This document shows, piece by piece, positions 42,105 to 49,986 of a stretch of DNA of 64,000 bases. Position 1 is the stretch's first letter; each line of letters opens with the position of its first letter. Position numbers and translations under genes: made by a program. Source of the stretch: an uncultured Pseudomonadota bacterium (GTDB taxonomy: Bacteria; Myxococcota_A; UBA796; SXON01); contig CAISIK010000168.1 of assembly GCA_903885375.1 (NCBI GenBank), positions 1-64,000 of the forward strand, given 5' to 3'. The notes under the pieces were generated by a model that had not been told where the DNA came from, searched no databases, and saw only the letters and a program-made list of their open reading frames with translations.

Positions 42105-43107
42105 GGAGCACCAGCCGCATCCGGATGCGCCACATCAGCCAGTACCGGCGGCGGCGCCGGCCCACGTTCCGGTCCTTGCGGCCGGAGCGCAGCTCCACAC
42201 GGAGCCAGAGCAGATCGTCGCGCCAGGCCCAGCGAAGCTCGCGGAGCCACGCGCGGAAGCGGGAGAGGGGCGGCCGGCCCGGCTGGTCGAGCGGGTAGCC
42301 GAGCTCGGCGAGCATCGCGCCGGCCTCCTCCTCCACGTCGCCGACTTCGGTGTCATCGAGGTCGCGGCGGTAGCGCCGCAGGCGGCTCACCTGCATCGGC
42401 GCGGCCGTGTTGGCCCAGGACTCCGAGAGCGCGGCGGAGCGGGAGGCCTCCTCGCCCGCGAACCACTGGAGCATGCCGGCGTGGAAGGGCTCATCGAGGA
42501 AGGCGCAGATCCGGCGCACGCTGGCCTCGGGATCGGCCACGAGGTCCTCGTACCGGACGCGCAACATGTCCGGACCCTCAGCAGCGAGCGCGGCCTCCTG
42601 CTGGCGAAGCCACAGCCGGGCCGACAGGGCCGGCGTGAAGGCCGAGAACACCGACTCCTTCGAGGAGGCGGCCACATCGCGGGCATCCCGAAAGAGCCAC
42701 AGGAACCGGGCGCCGGGACAGCGGGCGCGCACCGCCTCGATGTGCTCCACCATGAAGGTGCTCTTGCACCCCCAGCGCCCCTTGCCGGAGTGGGCGCGCA
42801 GGGCCTCGTGGACGGCGAGGTACACCCCGAAGACCGAACGCTCCGGGGCGCGGGCGAGGACGTCGGCGGCGGTGGGCATCCACGGCCAGGGGTGGATGTG
42901 GGCGGCCACCAGGGCCAGCATGTCGCCCACCAGCGCGGCGAACCGGGCGTCGTTGCCGAGATCGCCGTACAGCGACTGCAAGCGCAGGAAGTAGCGCACG
43001 AGGTGCGGCGGGTGCGGCACCACGATGCCGGGGTGGGCATCGAGGATGAGGCGGAGGAGGTTCGACCCCGACCGCTCGGTGCCGATGATGAAGAGGGGAG
43101 CGGCCAC
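42094..43107 (-). CDS. Sulfotransferase
   Basis: A 337-residue sulfotransferase. The PAPS loop is LFIIGTERSGSNLLRLILDAH (about 5-25), the 3'-phosphate site LWLFRDARDVAASSKES (about 135-150), and a third conserved block LRVRYEDLVADPEAS. These are the standard signatures. The basic C-terminus (GRKDRNVGRRRRRYWLMWRI) is unusual and may bind membrane or acidic polymer. It lies first in the two-gene unit, overlaps the second sulfotransferase by 11 bases, and diverges from the QueG-like gene 54 bases away. It probably sulfates a lipid or sugar of this locus, by inference only. Confidence 0.9.
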   Translation of the reverse strand: MAAPLFIIGTERSGSNLLRLILDAHPGIVVPHPPHLVRYFLRLQSLYGDLGNDARFAALVGDMLALVAAHIHPWPWMPTAADVLARAPERSVFGVYLAVHEALRAHSGKGRWGCKSTFMVEHIEAVRARCPGARFLWLFRDARDVAASSKESVFSAFTPALSARLWLRQQEAALAAEGPDMLRVRYEDLVADPEASVRRICAFLDEPFHAGMLQWFAGEEASRSAALSESWANTAAPMQVSRLRRYRRDLDDTEVGDVEEEAGAMLAELGYPLDQPGRPPLSRFRAWLRELRWAWRDDLLWLRVELRSGRKDRNVGRRRRRYWLMWRIRMRLVLLGR

Positions 43108-43161
43108 GCCGGGGGAGCTTCACACGGCGGGAGCCCCCCGGCGACGTGCTACGATCCCCCC

Positions 43162-43974
43162 ATGACCACGGCGCGCCTGCGCGAAGAACTCCGCGCGAGC
43201 GGGCTGAACGCCTGGGGTGTGGCGGATGTCGAAACCTGGGATCAGGCGGTGGGGCCCGAGCGGCGGAGCACTGCGCTCCTGCCCGGCGCCCGCGCGATCC
43301 TCGTGTTCGGCAGCGGCGGCGGCGCGCTGTGGGAGGCGTTCCTCGCCGACCTCCGGGACGACCCTCGCCGCCTCGCCGAGGAGGCCCACCCGCTCGATGC
43401 TTTCGTGGAGCGCCGGGTGCGGGCGGCCGACGCTGCGCTCGGTAACGCCCCCCGCCGCTGGTTCTTCGCCTCCGCCACCGCCGAGCTCCACCTCGACTTC
43501 CGTGTGCTTGCCTCGCTCGCCGGCCTCGGCCGCCGCTCCCGCCTCGGGCTGCTCCTGCACCCCGACTTCGGCGTGTGGCTCGGCCTGCGCGCCGCCTGCT
43601 TCCTCACCGAGCCCCTCGCCGCCACGGGGCCCCTGCCCGGCGATCCCTGCGAGGGCTGCCCCGCGCCGTGCGTGTCGGCCTGCCCCGGCGAGGCCTTCCC
43701 GGGCGGCCACTGGCAGGTCGACCCCTGCGCCGCCTTCCACACCGCCTCGCCGCTTTGCGCCTCATCGTGCGCGGCGCGCTCGGCCTGCGTGGCCGCCCCC
43801 GGAGCCCGGTACGACGCCGACGAGTACCTCTACCACTACGACCGCGCCCGCGGCCGCGCCCGCCTGCGCGAGCTGGTGGGCCTCCCCGAGCAGGACGACG
43901 CCTACGAGGGCGTGGGCCCCCACTGGCAGACCTGGCGCCGCAAGGTCCGCGTGACCGCCGAGCAGGGCGCGTAG
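43162..43974 (+). CDS. QueG-like iron-sulfur protein
   Basis: A 270-residue protein resembling the front and ferredoxin parts of epoxyqueuosine reductase (MTTARLREELRASGLNAWGV; GARAILVFGSGG). The first cluster site is CEGCPAPCVSACPGEAF, a CxxCxxxCxxxCP spacing with one residue more than usual between the second and third Cys. The second group is DPCAAFHTASPLCASSC then ARSAC. It lacks the HEAT repeats and is shorter than QueG. Probable electron carrier or reductase. Its stop is directly followed by the ATG of the ferritin-like gene, suggesting it may feed electrons to that diiron centre. The cobalamin site is not visible to me. Confidence 0.78.
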   Translation: MTTARLREELRASGLNAWGVADVETWDQAVGPERRSTALLPGARAILVFGSGGGALWEAFLADLRDDPRRLAEEAHPLDAFVERRVRAADAALGNAPRRWFFASATAELHLDFRVLASLAGLGRRSRLGLLLHPDFGVWLGLRAACFLTEPLAATGPLPGDPCEGCPAPCVSACPGEAFPGGHWQVDPCAAFHTASPLCASSCAARSACVAAPGARYDADEYLYHYDRARGRARLRELVGLPEQDDAYEGVGPHWQTWRRKVRVTAEQGA

Positions 43975-44712
43975 ATGGGCCTCGTCCGGCGCGCGTGGCT
44001 CACGGTCGCCAGCGAGGTGGCATGGCGGATTCCCGGCCGGCCGCAGCGGCTCCTCGCGGCGTTCGCGCTCGCGGAGCGCGGCAGCATGCTGGACATGCTC
44101 TCGGCGGTAGAGCACACGGAGCGCCGGGAGCTGCGTCGCCGGTACTTCCGCCACGCGCTCGACGAGGCCCGCCACGCCACGCTCTTCGCCGGTCGGGTGC
44201 GCGCGCTCGGTGGCGTGGGCAGGGCGGAGGCCGCGCTGGAGGACAGCGGGCAGCTCGTGGATGCCGGCATCGTGGGCGGCCAGACCCTCTTCGAGCGCCT
44301 CGGCGAGGAGGAGTTCCTCTCCTTCGTGTACGTGGCCGAGGCCGATGCGGTCGAGCAGTTCGAGGTGTACCTGCGCCGGCGCCTCCCCGACCCCGAAACC
44401 TGCGCCACGCTCGCGCGCATCCTGAAGGACGAGCTCTTCCACGTGTCGTACTCGCGCACGGAGGTGGAGCGGGCGGCCGCCGCCGGGCGGCCCATGGCGC
44501 TGAGCATGGCGAAGCACCGGTGGCGCCGGGTGTGGCAGGGGTGGTTGCGCTTCACGCGCGACTTCGGGGCGCGGATGGGCGGCCTCTGGCTCGGCGTCGC
44601 CTACCTCACGGTGGTGGCGCCCTTCCGCCTCTTCGCGCGGCTGGAGCCGGGTGGCTGGCAGCTGCCGGAGCGCGGCGGGAGCACGCTCGACGCCGCGCGC
44701 CGGGAGTCCTGA
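43975..44712 (+). CDS. Ferritin-like (probable diiron) protein
   Basis: A 245-residue helical protein with metal-ligand patterns of a ferritin-like four-helix bundle: LSAVEHTERRELRRRYFRHA, LDEARHATLFAGR (ExxRH), VYVAEADAVEQFEVYL, and LKDELFHVSYSRTE (DExxH type). This places Glu and His on four helices as needed for a diiron centre. A hydrophobic segment near 200-220 (WLGVAYLTVVAPFRLFARL) may anchor it to the membrane. It is squeezed between the Fe-S protein and the carbamoyltransferase, so an oxidation or hydroxylation of the molecule that is then carbamoylated is plausible. No exact family is recognised. Confidence 0.78.
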   Translation: MGLVRRAWLTVASEVAWRIPGRPQRLLAAFALAERGSMLDMLSAVEHTERRELRRRYFRHALDEARHATLFAGRVRALGGVGRAEAALEDSGQLVDAGIVGGQTLFERLGEEEFLSFVYVAEADAVEQFEVYLRRRLPDPETCATLARILKDELFHVSYSRTEVERAAAAGRPMALSMAKHRWRRVWQGWLRFTRDFGARMGGLWLGVAYLTVVAPFRLFARLEPGGWQLPERGGSTLDAARRES

Positions 44713-44713
44713 C

Positions 44714-46468
44714 GTGGCCACCTACGTGCTCGGCATCAGCGGGCTGTACCACGACGCCGCGGCCGTGCTCCTCAAGGACGGATGCATCGTGGCCGCCGCC
44801 CAGGAGGAGCGCTTTTCGAGGCTGAAACACGATGCGGCGCTGCCGGTACGCGCGGCGCGCTACTGCCTCGAAACCGCGGGCATCCAGGCGGCCGACCTGG
44901 ACTGGCTCGTGTTCTACGAGAAGCCGCTTCGGAAGTTCGAGCGCATCCTCAGCACGGCGGTGGCCACCTTTCCCCGGTCGTGGCGCAGTTTTCCCCGGCA
45001 GATGCACGCCTGGCTCGGCGAACGGCTCTGGCTCCGCACCAGCCTCACGAGCGCCTTCGGCGTGGCGCCCGATCGCCTGCTCTTCTGCGAGCACCACCTC
45101 TCGCACGCCGCCAGCGCCTTCTACTGCTCTCCCCACGAGAACGCGGCCGTGCTCTGCGTGGATGGGGTGGGCGAGTGGGCCACGACCTCGCTCTGGCGCG
45201 GGTCGGGGAGCGTGCTCGAGCCGGTGTCGGAGGTGCGCTGGCCGCACTCCATCGGGCTCTTCTACAGCGCCATCACCGCCCATCTCGGCTTTGCCGTGAA
45301 CGAGGGGGAGTACAAGGTGATGGGCATGGCCGCCTACGGCGAGCCCCGGTTCCGCGAGGAGATGGACCGCCTCCTCCGCCTCGATGCCGCCGGCGGCTTC
45401 TCGGTAGACCTCGACACCTTCAGCTGGCACTGGCACCCCACGCAGGCCGCCACCGCACGCCTCGAAGCCCGCCTCGGCGCCGGCCGCTTCCCCGGCACCC
45501 CGTTCACCCCGCGCCTCGCCCCCGGCAGCGCGAGCGCGAGCGAGATCGACGCCTCGCAGCGCCACGCCGACATCGCCCGGAGCGCGCAGGAGGCCACCGA
45601 GGCGGCGCTCCTGCACCTCGTCCAGCACGCGCACCGCACCGTCGAAGCCGACGCGCTCTGCCTCGCGGGCGGCGTGGCGCTCAACGCCGTGGCCAACGGG
45701 CGGATCGCCGCCGAGGGCCCGCACGCGCACCTGTGGGTGCAGCCCGCCGCCGGCGATGCCGGGGGCGCCATGGGCGCCGCGCTCTGGGCCTGGCACGCCG
45801 TGCTTGGCAACCCGCGCGGCGCGCCGCTCACCACCTGCGCGCTCGGCCGAGAGGTGGGCCGCGCCCGCACGGCCGAGCTCCTCGCCGACGTGGGCGCCCG
45901 CTTCGAGGACCTCGGCGACGAGGCCCCCGAAGCCGCCGGCGTCGACCTCGCCGCCGGCAAGGTGATCGCGTGGGTGGAGGGGCGCGAGGAGTGGGGGCCG
46001 CGCGCGCTCGGCCAACGGTCCATCCTCGCCGACCCGCGCAGCGCCGAGGTGCGCGAACGGGTGAACCGCAGCGTGAAGTTCCGCGAGCCCTTCCGCCCCT
46101 TTGCCCCCTCGGTACGCGCGGGGGCCGCCGATCGGTATTTCGACATCCCCGCGGCCGCGGCCGCCCCCTCCCGCTTCATGCTCGGCACCCACCCCGTTCG
46201 CGAGGAGGCCCAGGGCACCCTGGCCGCCATCACGCACGTGAACGGCACCGCCCGCGTGCAGGTCGTCGATGCCGAAGCGAGCCCCCGCTTCGATCAGCTC
46301 CTCGCGGGCTTCGAGCGCGAGTCGGGCCTGCCGGTGCTCCTCAACACCTCCTTCAACCTGAAGGGCGAGCCGCTCGTGTCCACGCCGGTGGATGCCCTCG
46401 CCGCCTTCGCCCGCTCCGACCTCGATACGTTGTACGTGAACGGGTTCCGCGTGGAGAGGATGCGATGA
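44714..46468 (+). CDS. O-carbamoyltransferase (NodU/CmcH/SxtI type)
   Basis: A 584-residue enzyme starting at GTG one base after the previous stop. It should transfer a carbamoyl group from carbamoyl phosphate through a carbamoyl-adenylate to an alcohol. N-terminal Kae1-like domain: VLGISGLYHDAAAVLLKDG, EHHLSHAASAFYCSP, CVDGVGEWATTSLW, EGEYKVMGMAAYGEP, LCLAGGVALNAVANG, QPAAGDAGGAMGAAL. C-terminal YrdC-like-linked domain: GREEWGPRALGQRSILADP, FREPFRPFAPSV and LLNTSFNLKGEPLVSTP. All blocks are intact. The gene is coupled with a DUF5989 gene by ATGA, as in saxitoxin-type loci where carbamoyltransferase sits with such small membrane proteins. Confidence 0.95.
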   Translation: MATYVLGISGLYHDAAAVLLKDGCIVAAAQEERFSRLKHDAALPVRAARYCLETAGIQAADLDWLVFYEKPLRKFERILSTAVATFPRSWRSFPRQMHAWLGERLWLRTSLTSAFGVAPDRLLFCEHHLSHAASAFYCSPHENAAVLCVDGVGEWATTSLWRGSGSVLEPVSEVRWPHSIGLFYSAITAHLGFAVNEGEYKVMGMAAYGEPRFREEMDRLLRLDAAGGFSVDLDTFSWHWHPTQAATARLEARLGAGRFPGTPFTPRLAPGSASASEIDASQRHADIARSAQEATEAALLHLVQHAHRTVEADALCLAGGVALNAVANGRIAAEGPHAHLWVQPAAGDAGGAMGAALWAWHAVLGNPRGAPLTTCALGREVGRARTAELLADVGARFEDLGDEAPEAAGVDLAAGKVIAWVEGREEWGPRALGQRSILADPRSAEVRERVNRSVKFREPFRPFAPSVRAGAADRYFDIPAAAAAPSRFMLGTHPVREEAQGTLAAITHVNGTARVQVVDAEASPRFDQLLAGFERESGLPVLLNTSFNLKGEPLVSTPVDALAAFARSDLDTLYVNGFRVERMR

Positions 46469-46659
46469 ACGACAAGCCGGCGCCGCCTTCGCCATGGCTC
46501 CTGCGCTTCGGCACCGCCGGGGCGCTCCTCTCCATGCTGGCGACCGGCTCGCGATGGTGGATGCTGCCGCTCGTGTTCTTCCTGCTCCTCCTGGGCGGCG
46601 GACTCCTCTTCCTGCAGAGCATCCATTACGTGGCGCCCTTCATCTACATGGTGTTTTGA
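46465..46659 (+). CDS. DUF5989 (SxtK-like) small membrane protein
   Basis: A 64-residue protein with one to two hydrophobic helices (about 11-27 and 32-60; LPLVFFLLLLGGGLLFLQ). It ends SIHYVAPFIYMVF, a highly characteristic tail of DUF5989. These proteins follow carbamoyltransferase genes in many bacteria, for example as SxtK beside SxtI. The start overlaps the carbamoyltransferase stop. Its role is not known; it may hold the enzyme at the membrane. The usual third partner, an SxtJ-like membrane protein, is absent here. Confidence 0.88.
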   Translation: MNDKPAPPSPWLLRFGTAGALLSMLATGSRWWMLPLVFFLLLLGGGLLFLQSIHYVAPFIYMVF

Positions 46660-46679
46660 ACCCGGTTAGCGCTGGCCGA

Positions 46680-47149
46680 ATGCGCGCCCGGGAGTTCCTC
46701 ACCCTTGCTTTCGCCCCGCTGGGCGCGGCGCTCGCGGTGGGTACGGTGGCGGTGCTCGGACCGTGGTCGCCGCTGGCGCTCGATGCCGCCAGCGCGCAGT
46801 TGGCGGCGGGCGATTCGCGCGGGGCCATCGCGGCGCTGGAGCAGGTGGGGACTGGCTGGCACACCCCCGCCGTCCGCGCGGATGCGTGGGCCCGCGCCGC
46901 CCACGTGCGGCAGGCCGGCGGCGATGTGCGCGGCGCCGTCCGGGCGCTGGAGCACGCGGTCGACCTCGAACCGGAGGCGGCGGCGCGGGTCGCGCTCCTG
47001 CAGCAGCTCGCGGCGTTGTACGAGGGGCCGCTCGCCGATCCGCGCGCGTGCGCCGAGGCGTTCGAGCACGCCGCAGCGGAGGGCGCGGGCGCAACGGAGG
47101 AGGCCGGGGCCGCGCGGCCGCGCTCACGGGCAAGGCGGTGGCCGGATGA
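46680..47149 (+). CDS. TPR-like membrane-anchored protein, probable frameshift near the end
   Basis: Starts at ATG 46680 with a membrane helix (LTLAFAPLGAALAVGTVAVL) and then helical repeats of TPR type (ASAQLAAGDSRGAIAALEQV; AARVALLQQLAALYEG). In its own frame there is no stop near the end: the frame stays open into and beyond the next two genes, where it cannot be coding for this protein. One missing G in the run at about 47110-47122 would instead restore ...AALTGKAVAG and a stop at 47147-47149, overlapping the nuclease ATG in the ATGA style used throughout. I read this as a single-base deletion, real or a sequencing error. Function unknown. Confidence 0.6.
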
Positions 47150-47751
47150 TCGTCCTGCTCCTCGCGCTGGCCTGCACCGACTGGTTCGCCAGCACCGACA
47201 CCGGGTCCAGCACAAACACCGACACGGCGAGCGCCGACACCGCCGACTCCGGGGAGGACGCCACCGAGCGCGCCGCCGACGACGCTCGCGTGCGCGCCCT
47301 CACCGACCTCCCCGGCGGCGAGTTCCCCTGCCTCGACCCGATGCTCGTGCGCGTGGCGTACATCACCGACGGCGACACCGTGTACGTGCACCCCGAGGAT
47401 GGCAGCGCCGGTCGCAAGGTGCGCATGATCGGCATCGACACCCCGGAGATCGAGCACGACGACCCCGCGGAGTGTTTCGGCGAGGAGGCGATGGGCTACA
47501 CGAGCGAGGCGCTCCTCGAGCGGCTGGTGTGGCTCACCTTCGACAGCGACTGCATCGACCCCTACGATCGCACGCTGGCCTACGTCTTCCGCGATCAGGG
47601 CGAGGCCGGCTTCTTCAACCGTGTCCTCGCGCGCCAGGGCTACGCCACCGCCCTCGCCATCGACCCCAACACCACCTTCGAAGCCGAGATCGACGCCGAC
47701 GTGCGCGAGGCCCAGCGGGAGGGTGCCGGCATGTGGGAGGCCTGTCCGTGA
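47146..47751 (+). CDS. Thermonuclease-type (SNase) lipoprotein
   Basis: A 201-residue lipoprotein (MIVLLLALAC, Cys10) with a linker of Thr, Ser and Asp. The SNase domain (about 60-200) has AYITDGDTVYVHP, VRMIGIDTPEIEHDDPAECFG with the first Arg and the metal Asp, the Glu in FGEEAM, and DRTLAYVFR with the second catalytic Arg. Thus the active site is complete. It would cut extracellular DNA and RNA at the surface using calcium. It is coupled by overlapping ends to the TPR-like gene before it and to the DUF3634 gene after it. Confidence 0.9.
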   Translation: MIVLLLALACTDWFASTDTGSSTNTDTASADTADSGEDATERAADDARVRALTDLPGGEFPCLDPMLVRVAYITDGDTVYVHPEDGSAGRKVRMIGIDTPEIEHDDPAECFGEEAMGYTSEALLERLVWLTFDSDCIDPYDRTLAYVFRDQGEAGFFNRVLARQGYATALAIDPNTTFEAEIDADVREAQREGAGMWEACP

Positions 47752-48131
47752 CCCTCGTCCTCCTCCTCGTGTTCGGCGGCGCCCTCTACTGGTTCTTCAG
47801 CCAGCGCACGCTCTTCAAGCTCTCCATCCGCAACGGCGAGCTCCTCGTCGTGAGCGGGCGCGTGCCCGTGCGCTTCCTGCAGGACGTGCACGAGGTCGTC
47901 CGCGACGAGAAGCTCGAGCGCGGCACCATCAGCGCCGTGGCCCGCGATCACGGCACCGGCCTCGCTTTCTCGAACATTCCGGAGGGGCCGCAGCAGCGCC
48001 TCCGGAACGCCTTCCGGCTGTACCCGGTGGCCGACGTTCGGCATGCGCCGCCGATCGCCCAGCCCACCATCGGGCAGATGCTCGGCATCGCGTGGCTCGC
48101 GTGGCTGCTCGAATCGAGAATCCGGCATTAG
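47748..48131 (+). CDS. DUF3634 membrane protein
   Basis: A 127-residue protein starting at GTG within the nuclease stop. One N-terminal helix (VTLVLLLVFGGALYWFFS) is followed by LFKLSIRNGELLVVSGRVPV and FLQDVHEVVRDEKLERGTI, matching the small DUF3634 family. The last part has a hydrophobic C-terminus (IGQMLGIAWLAWLL). Function unknown. It ends 103 bases before the ATP-synthase cluster and shares no obvious link with it. Confidence 0.8.
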   Translation: MTLVLLLVFGGALYWFFSQRTLFKLSIRNGELLVVSGRVPVRFLQDVHEVVRDEKLERGTISAVARDHGTGLAFSNIPEGPQQRLRNAFRLYPVADVRHAPPIAQPTIGQMLGIAWLAWLLESRIRH

Positions 48132-48149
48132 CGGCGGGCCCATGATCCG

Positions 48150-48172
48150 TTGACACGGAGCGCCGGCACAAT
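48150..48172 (+). promoter_or_regulatory. Possible promoter of the atp cluster
   Basis: A perfect TTGACA (48150-48155) is followed 17 bases later by TACGCC, a poor -10 match; the AT-rich ACAATTA in between gives only 12-14 bases. It lies about 85 bases before the first atp start. A hairpin GCCCT...AGGGC lies further down. Confidence 0.35.
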
Positions 48173-48234
48173 TACGCCGCGCGCCCTCCGGGTACCCCCC
48201 GCAGGGCTCTTTGCCTCCCCCGAACGGCCTCCCG

Positions 48235-48486
48235 ATGATCGATCCGAACATCTGGCGGCGACTGGCGCCAGCAATGGGCCTGGTATCCACCATGACGGGA
48301 AGCATCCTGGCCGGTGTGCTCCTGGGCTCATGGCTCGACCGGCGCCTGCACACCGACCCCCTGCTCACCGCGGGGTTCGCGATGGCAGGCCTCCTCTCCG
48401 GCGCCCTGTACCTCGCGCGGGCTCTCCGCCTCCCCAACCCTGATGACCGCCCCCCCGATGACCGCCCCGAACCTCCTCCTCCGTGA
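48235..48486 (+). CDS. AtpZ/AtpI-like small membrane protein
   Basis: An 83-residue protein with two membrane helices (about 13-32 and 43-64) and a proline- and aspartate-rich tail (PDDRPPDDRPEPPPP). The sequence GLVSTMTGSILAGVLLGSWLDRRL resembles AtpZ/AtpI-like subunits that open ATP-synthase operons. It starts with ATG 48235. The end of this gene overlaps the next by about 44 bases, in another frame. Such proteins help with c-ring assembly or magnesium uptake in some species. Confidence 0.75.
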   Translation: MIDPNIWRRLAPAMGLVSTMTGSILAGVLLGSWLDRRLHTDPLLTAGFAMAGLLSGALYLARALRLPNPDDRPPDDRPEPPPP

Positions 48487-48799
48487 TGCCGCGCTGCTTG
48501 CCGCAGTGGCGCCCGTGGTGGCGTTGGGCTGGGGCGCCGATGTGGCGGTGGCGGTAGGCGTGGGCGCGGCGGCCGGCTGGCTCAACCTCGCCCTGTGGGT
48601 CATCGCGGTGGTCACGGTCCTGGGCAACTCGCCCACCCGGGCCTTCGTCCCCCTGAAGCTCTTCGCGGGCATCGGCCTCGTGGCCCTGCTCGATCGCTGG
48701 TTCCCCGGGCTTCCGGCCCTCATGGGCTTCGCGGCGCCCCTGTCGGCCTTCCTGGGCCGCTCCCTCCTTTCGCTCCCCACTCCCTCGAGGGTCGGATGA
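48443..48799 (+). CDS. atpI: ATP synthase subunit I-like protein
   Basis: A 113-118-residue membrane protein; starts at 48443 and 48458 are both possible. Four helices appear (about 14-34, 38-58, 66-84, 88-106). The pattern WLNLALWVIAVVTVLGNSPT with the following short basic loop resembles the AtpI-like family, and its position before atpB supports the call. Its stop overlaps the atpB ATG by ATGA. It may chaperone c-ring assembly. Confidence 0.72.
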   Translation: MTAPPMTAPNLLLRDAALLAAVAPVVALGWGADVAVAVGVGAAAGWLNLALWVIAVVTVLGNSPTRAFVPLKLFAGIGLVALLDRWFPGLPALMGFAAPLSAFLGRSLLSLPTPSRVG

Positions 48800-49668
48800 T
48801 CACCGAACTGCTCAGCAGCGTGGCCTCCCGGGCGGTCGCCCCGATGATCAGCGGGTTCACCTGGTACCACTTCCTCCCCGGCATCGGGGATGGCAAGCTG
48901 GGCAAGGCGCTCGGCCTCCACAACCCGAACGAAGCCTGGGTCGTGCCCGCCGCCTGGATGAGCTGCTTCATTGTGCTTGCGCTCGCCGCCCTCGGCCGCA
49001 TGGGCCTCCAGAAGGCGCTCTCCCGCGAGGGCTCCGAGAAGTTCATCCCCGACTCCGGGCTCAGCGCGCGCAACCTGCTCGAGGTCTTCGTCGAGCAGTA
49101 CTACAACCTCGTGGAAGGCGTGCTCGGCGCCAAGGAAGCGCCGAAGTTCTTCCCCATGGTGGGCGCGCTTTTCCTCTACATCGTCACCGCGAACCTCATC
49201 GGGCTCATCCCCGGCAACCTCCCGGTCACCGAGAACTTCTCCAGCAACCTGGCGATGTCGATCTCCGTGTTCCTGATGTTCAACTACGCGGGCCTCACCC
49301 GCAACGGGTTCGCGTACATCAAGCACCTCTGGGGCCCCGTGTTCCTCGTGGGCTTCCTGCTCTTCCCGATCGAGCTCTTCGGCCTCGCGCTGCGGCCCTT
49401 CTCGCTCACCGTCCGTCTCACCGCCAACATGTTCGCCGACCACCTGGTGAGCGGTGCGGTGCGCGATGTGGCGGGCGATCTCATCGGCACGGTCGGCCAG
49501 ATCATCGCGCCGATCCCCTTCTACGGCCTGGGTGCCTTCGTGTGCATCCTCCAGGGCTTCGTCTACAGCATCCTCTCCACTGTGTACGTGGGGCTGTCCA
49601 CTGCGGACATGTCCCACGGTCACGACGACCACGACCACAAAGATTCTCACCACCCGGAGCACGCATGA
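48796..49668 (+). CDS. atpB: F0 ATP synthase subunit a
   Basis: A 290-residue membrane subunit that passes ions against the c-ring. The essential Arg is in ALRPFSLTVRLTANMFADH (helix 4), preceded by FPIELFGLALRPFSL. The other helices have VGALFLYIVTANLIGLIPG and FVCILQGFVYSILSTVYVGLS. The N-terminus contains HFLPG and the C-terminus is a His/Asp tail (HGHDDHDHKDSHHPEH), possibly metal-binding and unusual for the subunit. The start overlaps the AtpI-like stop and the end overlaps atpE, so all are co-translated. F1 genes are not in this window. Confidence 0.94.
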   Translation: MITELLSSVASRAVAPMISGFTWYHFLPGIGDGKLGKALGLHNPNEAWVVPAAWMSCFIVLALAALGRMGLQKALSREGSEKFIPDSGLSARNLLEVFVEQYYNLVEGVLGAKEAPKFFPMVGALFLYIVTANLIGLIPGNLPVTENFSSNLAMSISVFLMFNYAGLTRNGFAYIKHLWGPVFLVGFLLFPIELFGLALRPFSLTVRLTANMFADHLVSGAVRDVAGDLIGTVGQIIAPIPFYGLGAFVCILQGFVYSILSTVYVGLSTADMSHGHDDHDHKDSHHPEHA

Positions 49669-49973
49669 AGTCCCTTCTTTCCACCTCCCTGCGCGTGGCC
49701 GCGCTTCTCGCCCTCTCCACCGGCGTCGCGTTCGCCGAAGACGGCGGCGCTGCCGCGAGCTGGGGCCCCGTGGGCGCCGGTCTCGGCATCGGCCTCGCGG
49801 TCCTCGGTGGCGGTCTCGCCCAGGGCAAGACCGCTGGCGCCGCGCTCGAAGGCATGGCCCGCAACCCCCAGGCGGCCGGCAGCCTCCTCACCCCGATGAT
49901 CATCGGCCTGGCGCTCATCGAGTCGCTCGTGCTTCTGGCCTTCCTCGTGACCAACGGCATGGTCAAGGGCTAA
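49665..49973 (+). CDS. atpE: F0 ATP synthase subunit c
   Basis: A 102-residue subunit: a signal-like N-terminus (MKSLLSTSLRVAALLALSTG), then two helices. Helix 1 ends with GGGLAQGKTAGAALEGMARN; the polar loop is RNPQAAG. Helix 2 carries the ion-binding Glu in IGLALIESLVLLAFLV. The Gln in helix 1 and the Glu-Ser pair in helix 2 match two of the Na+-type markers, but the Thr and Tyr of fully Na+-binding rings are missing, so Na+ or H+ use is undecided. The long signal is common in deltaproteobacteria. A terminator follows. Confidence 0.93.
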   Translation: MKSLLSTSLRVAALLALSTGVAFAEDGGAAASWGPVGAGLGIGLAVLGGGLAQGKTAGAALEGMARNPQAAGSLLTPMIIGLALIESLVLLAFLVTNGMVKG

Positions 49974-49986
49974 ACCCCTTCGGCCG

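Noticed and set aside
46494..48131. A continuous plus-strand frame that would join the TPR-like gene to DUF3634
   Set aside because: The middle part runs through the nuclease gene in another frame and is Arg/His low-complexity; two separate genes and a frameshift explain it better.
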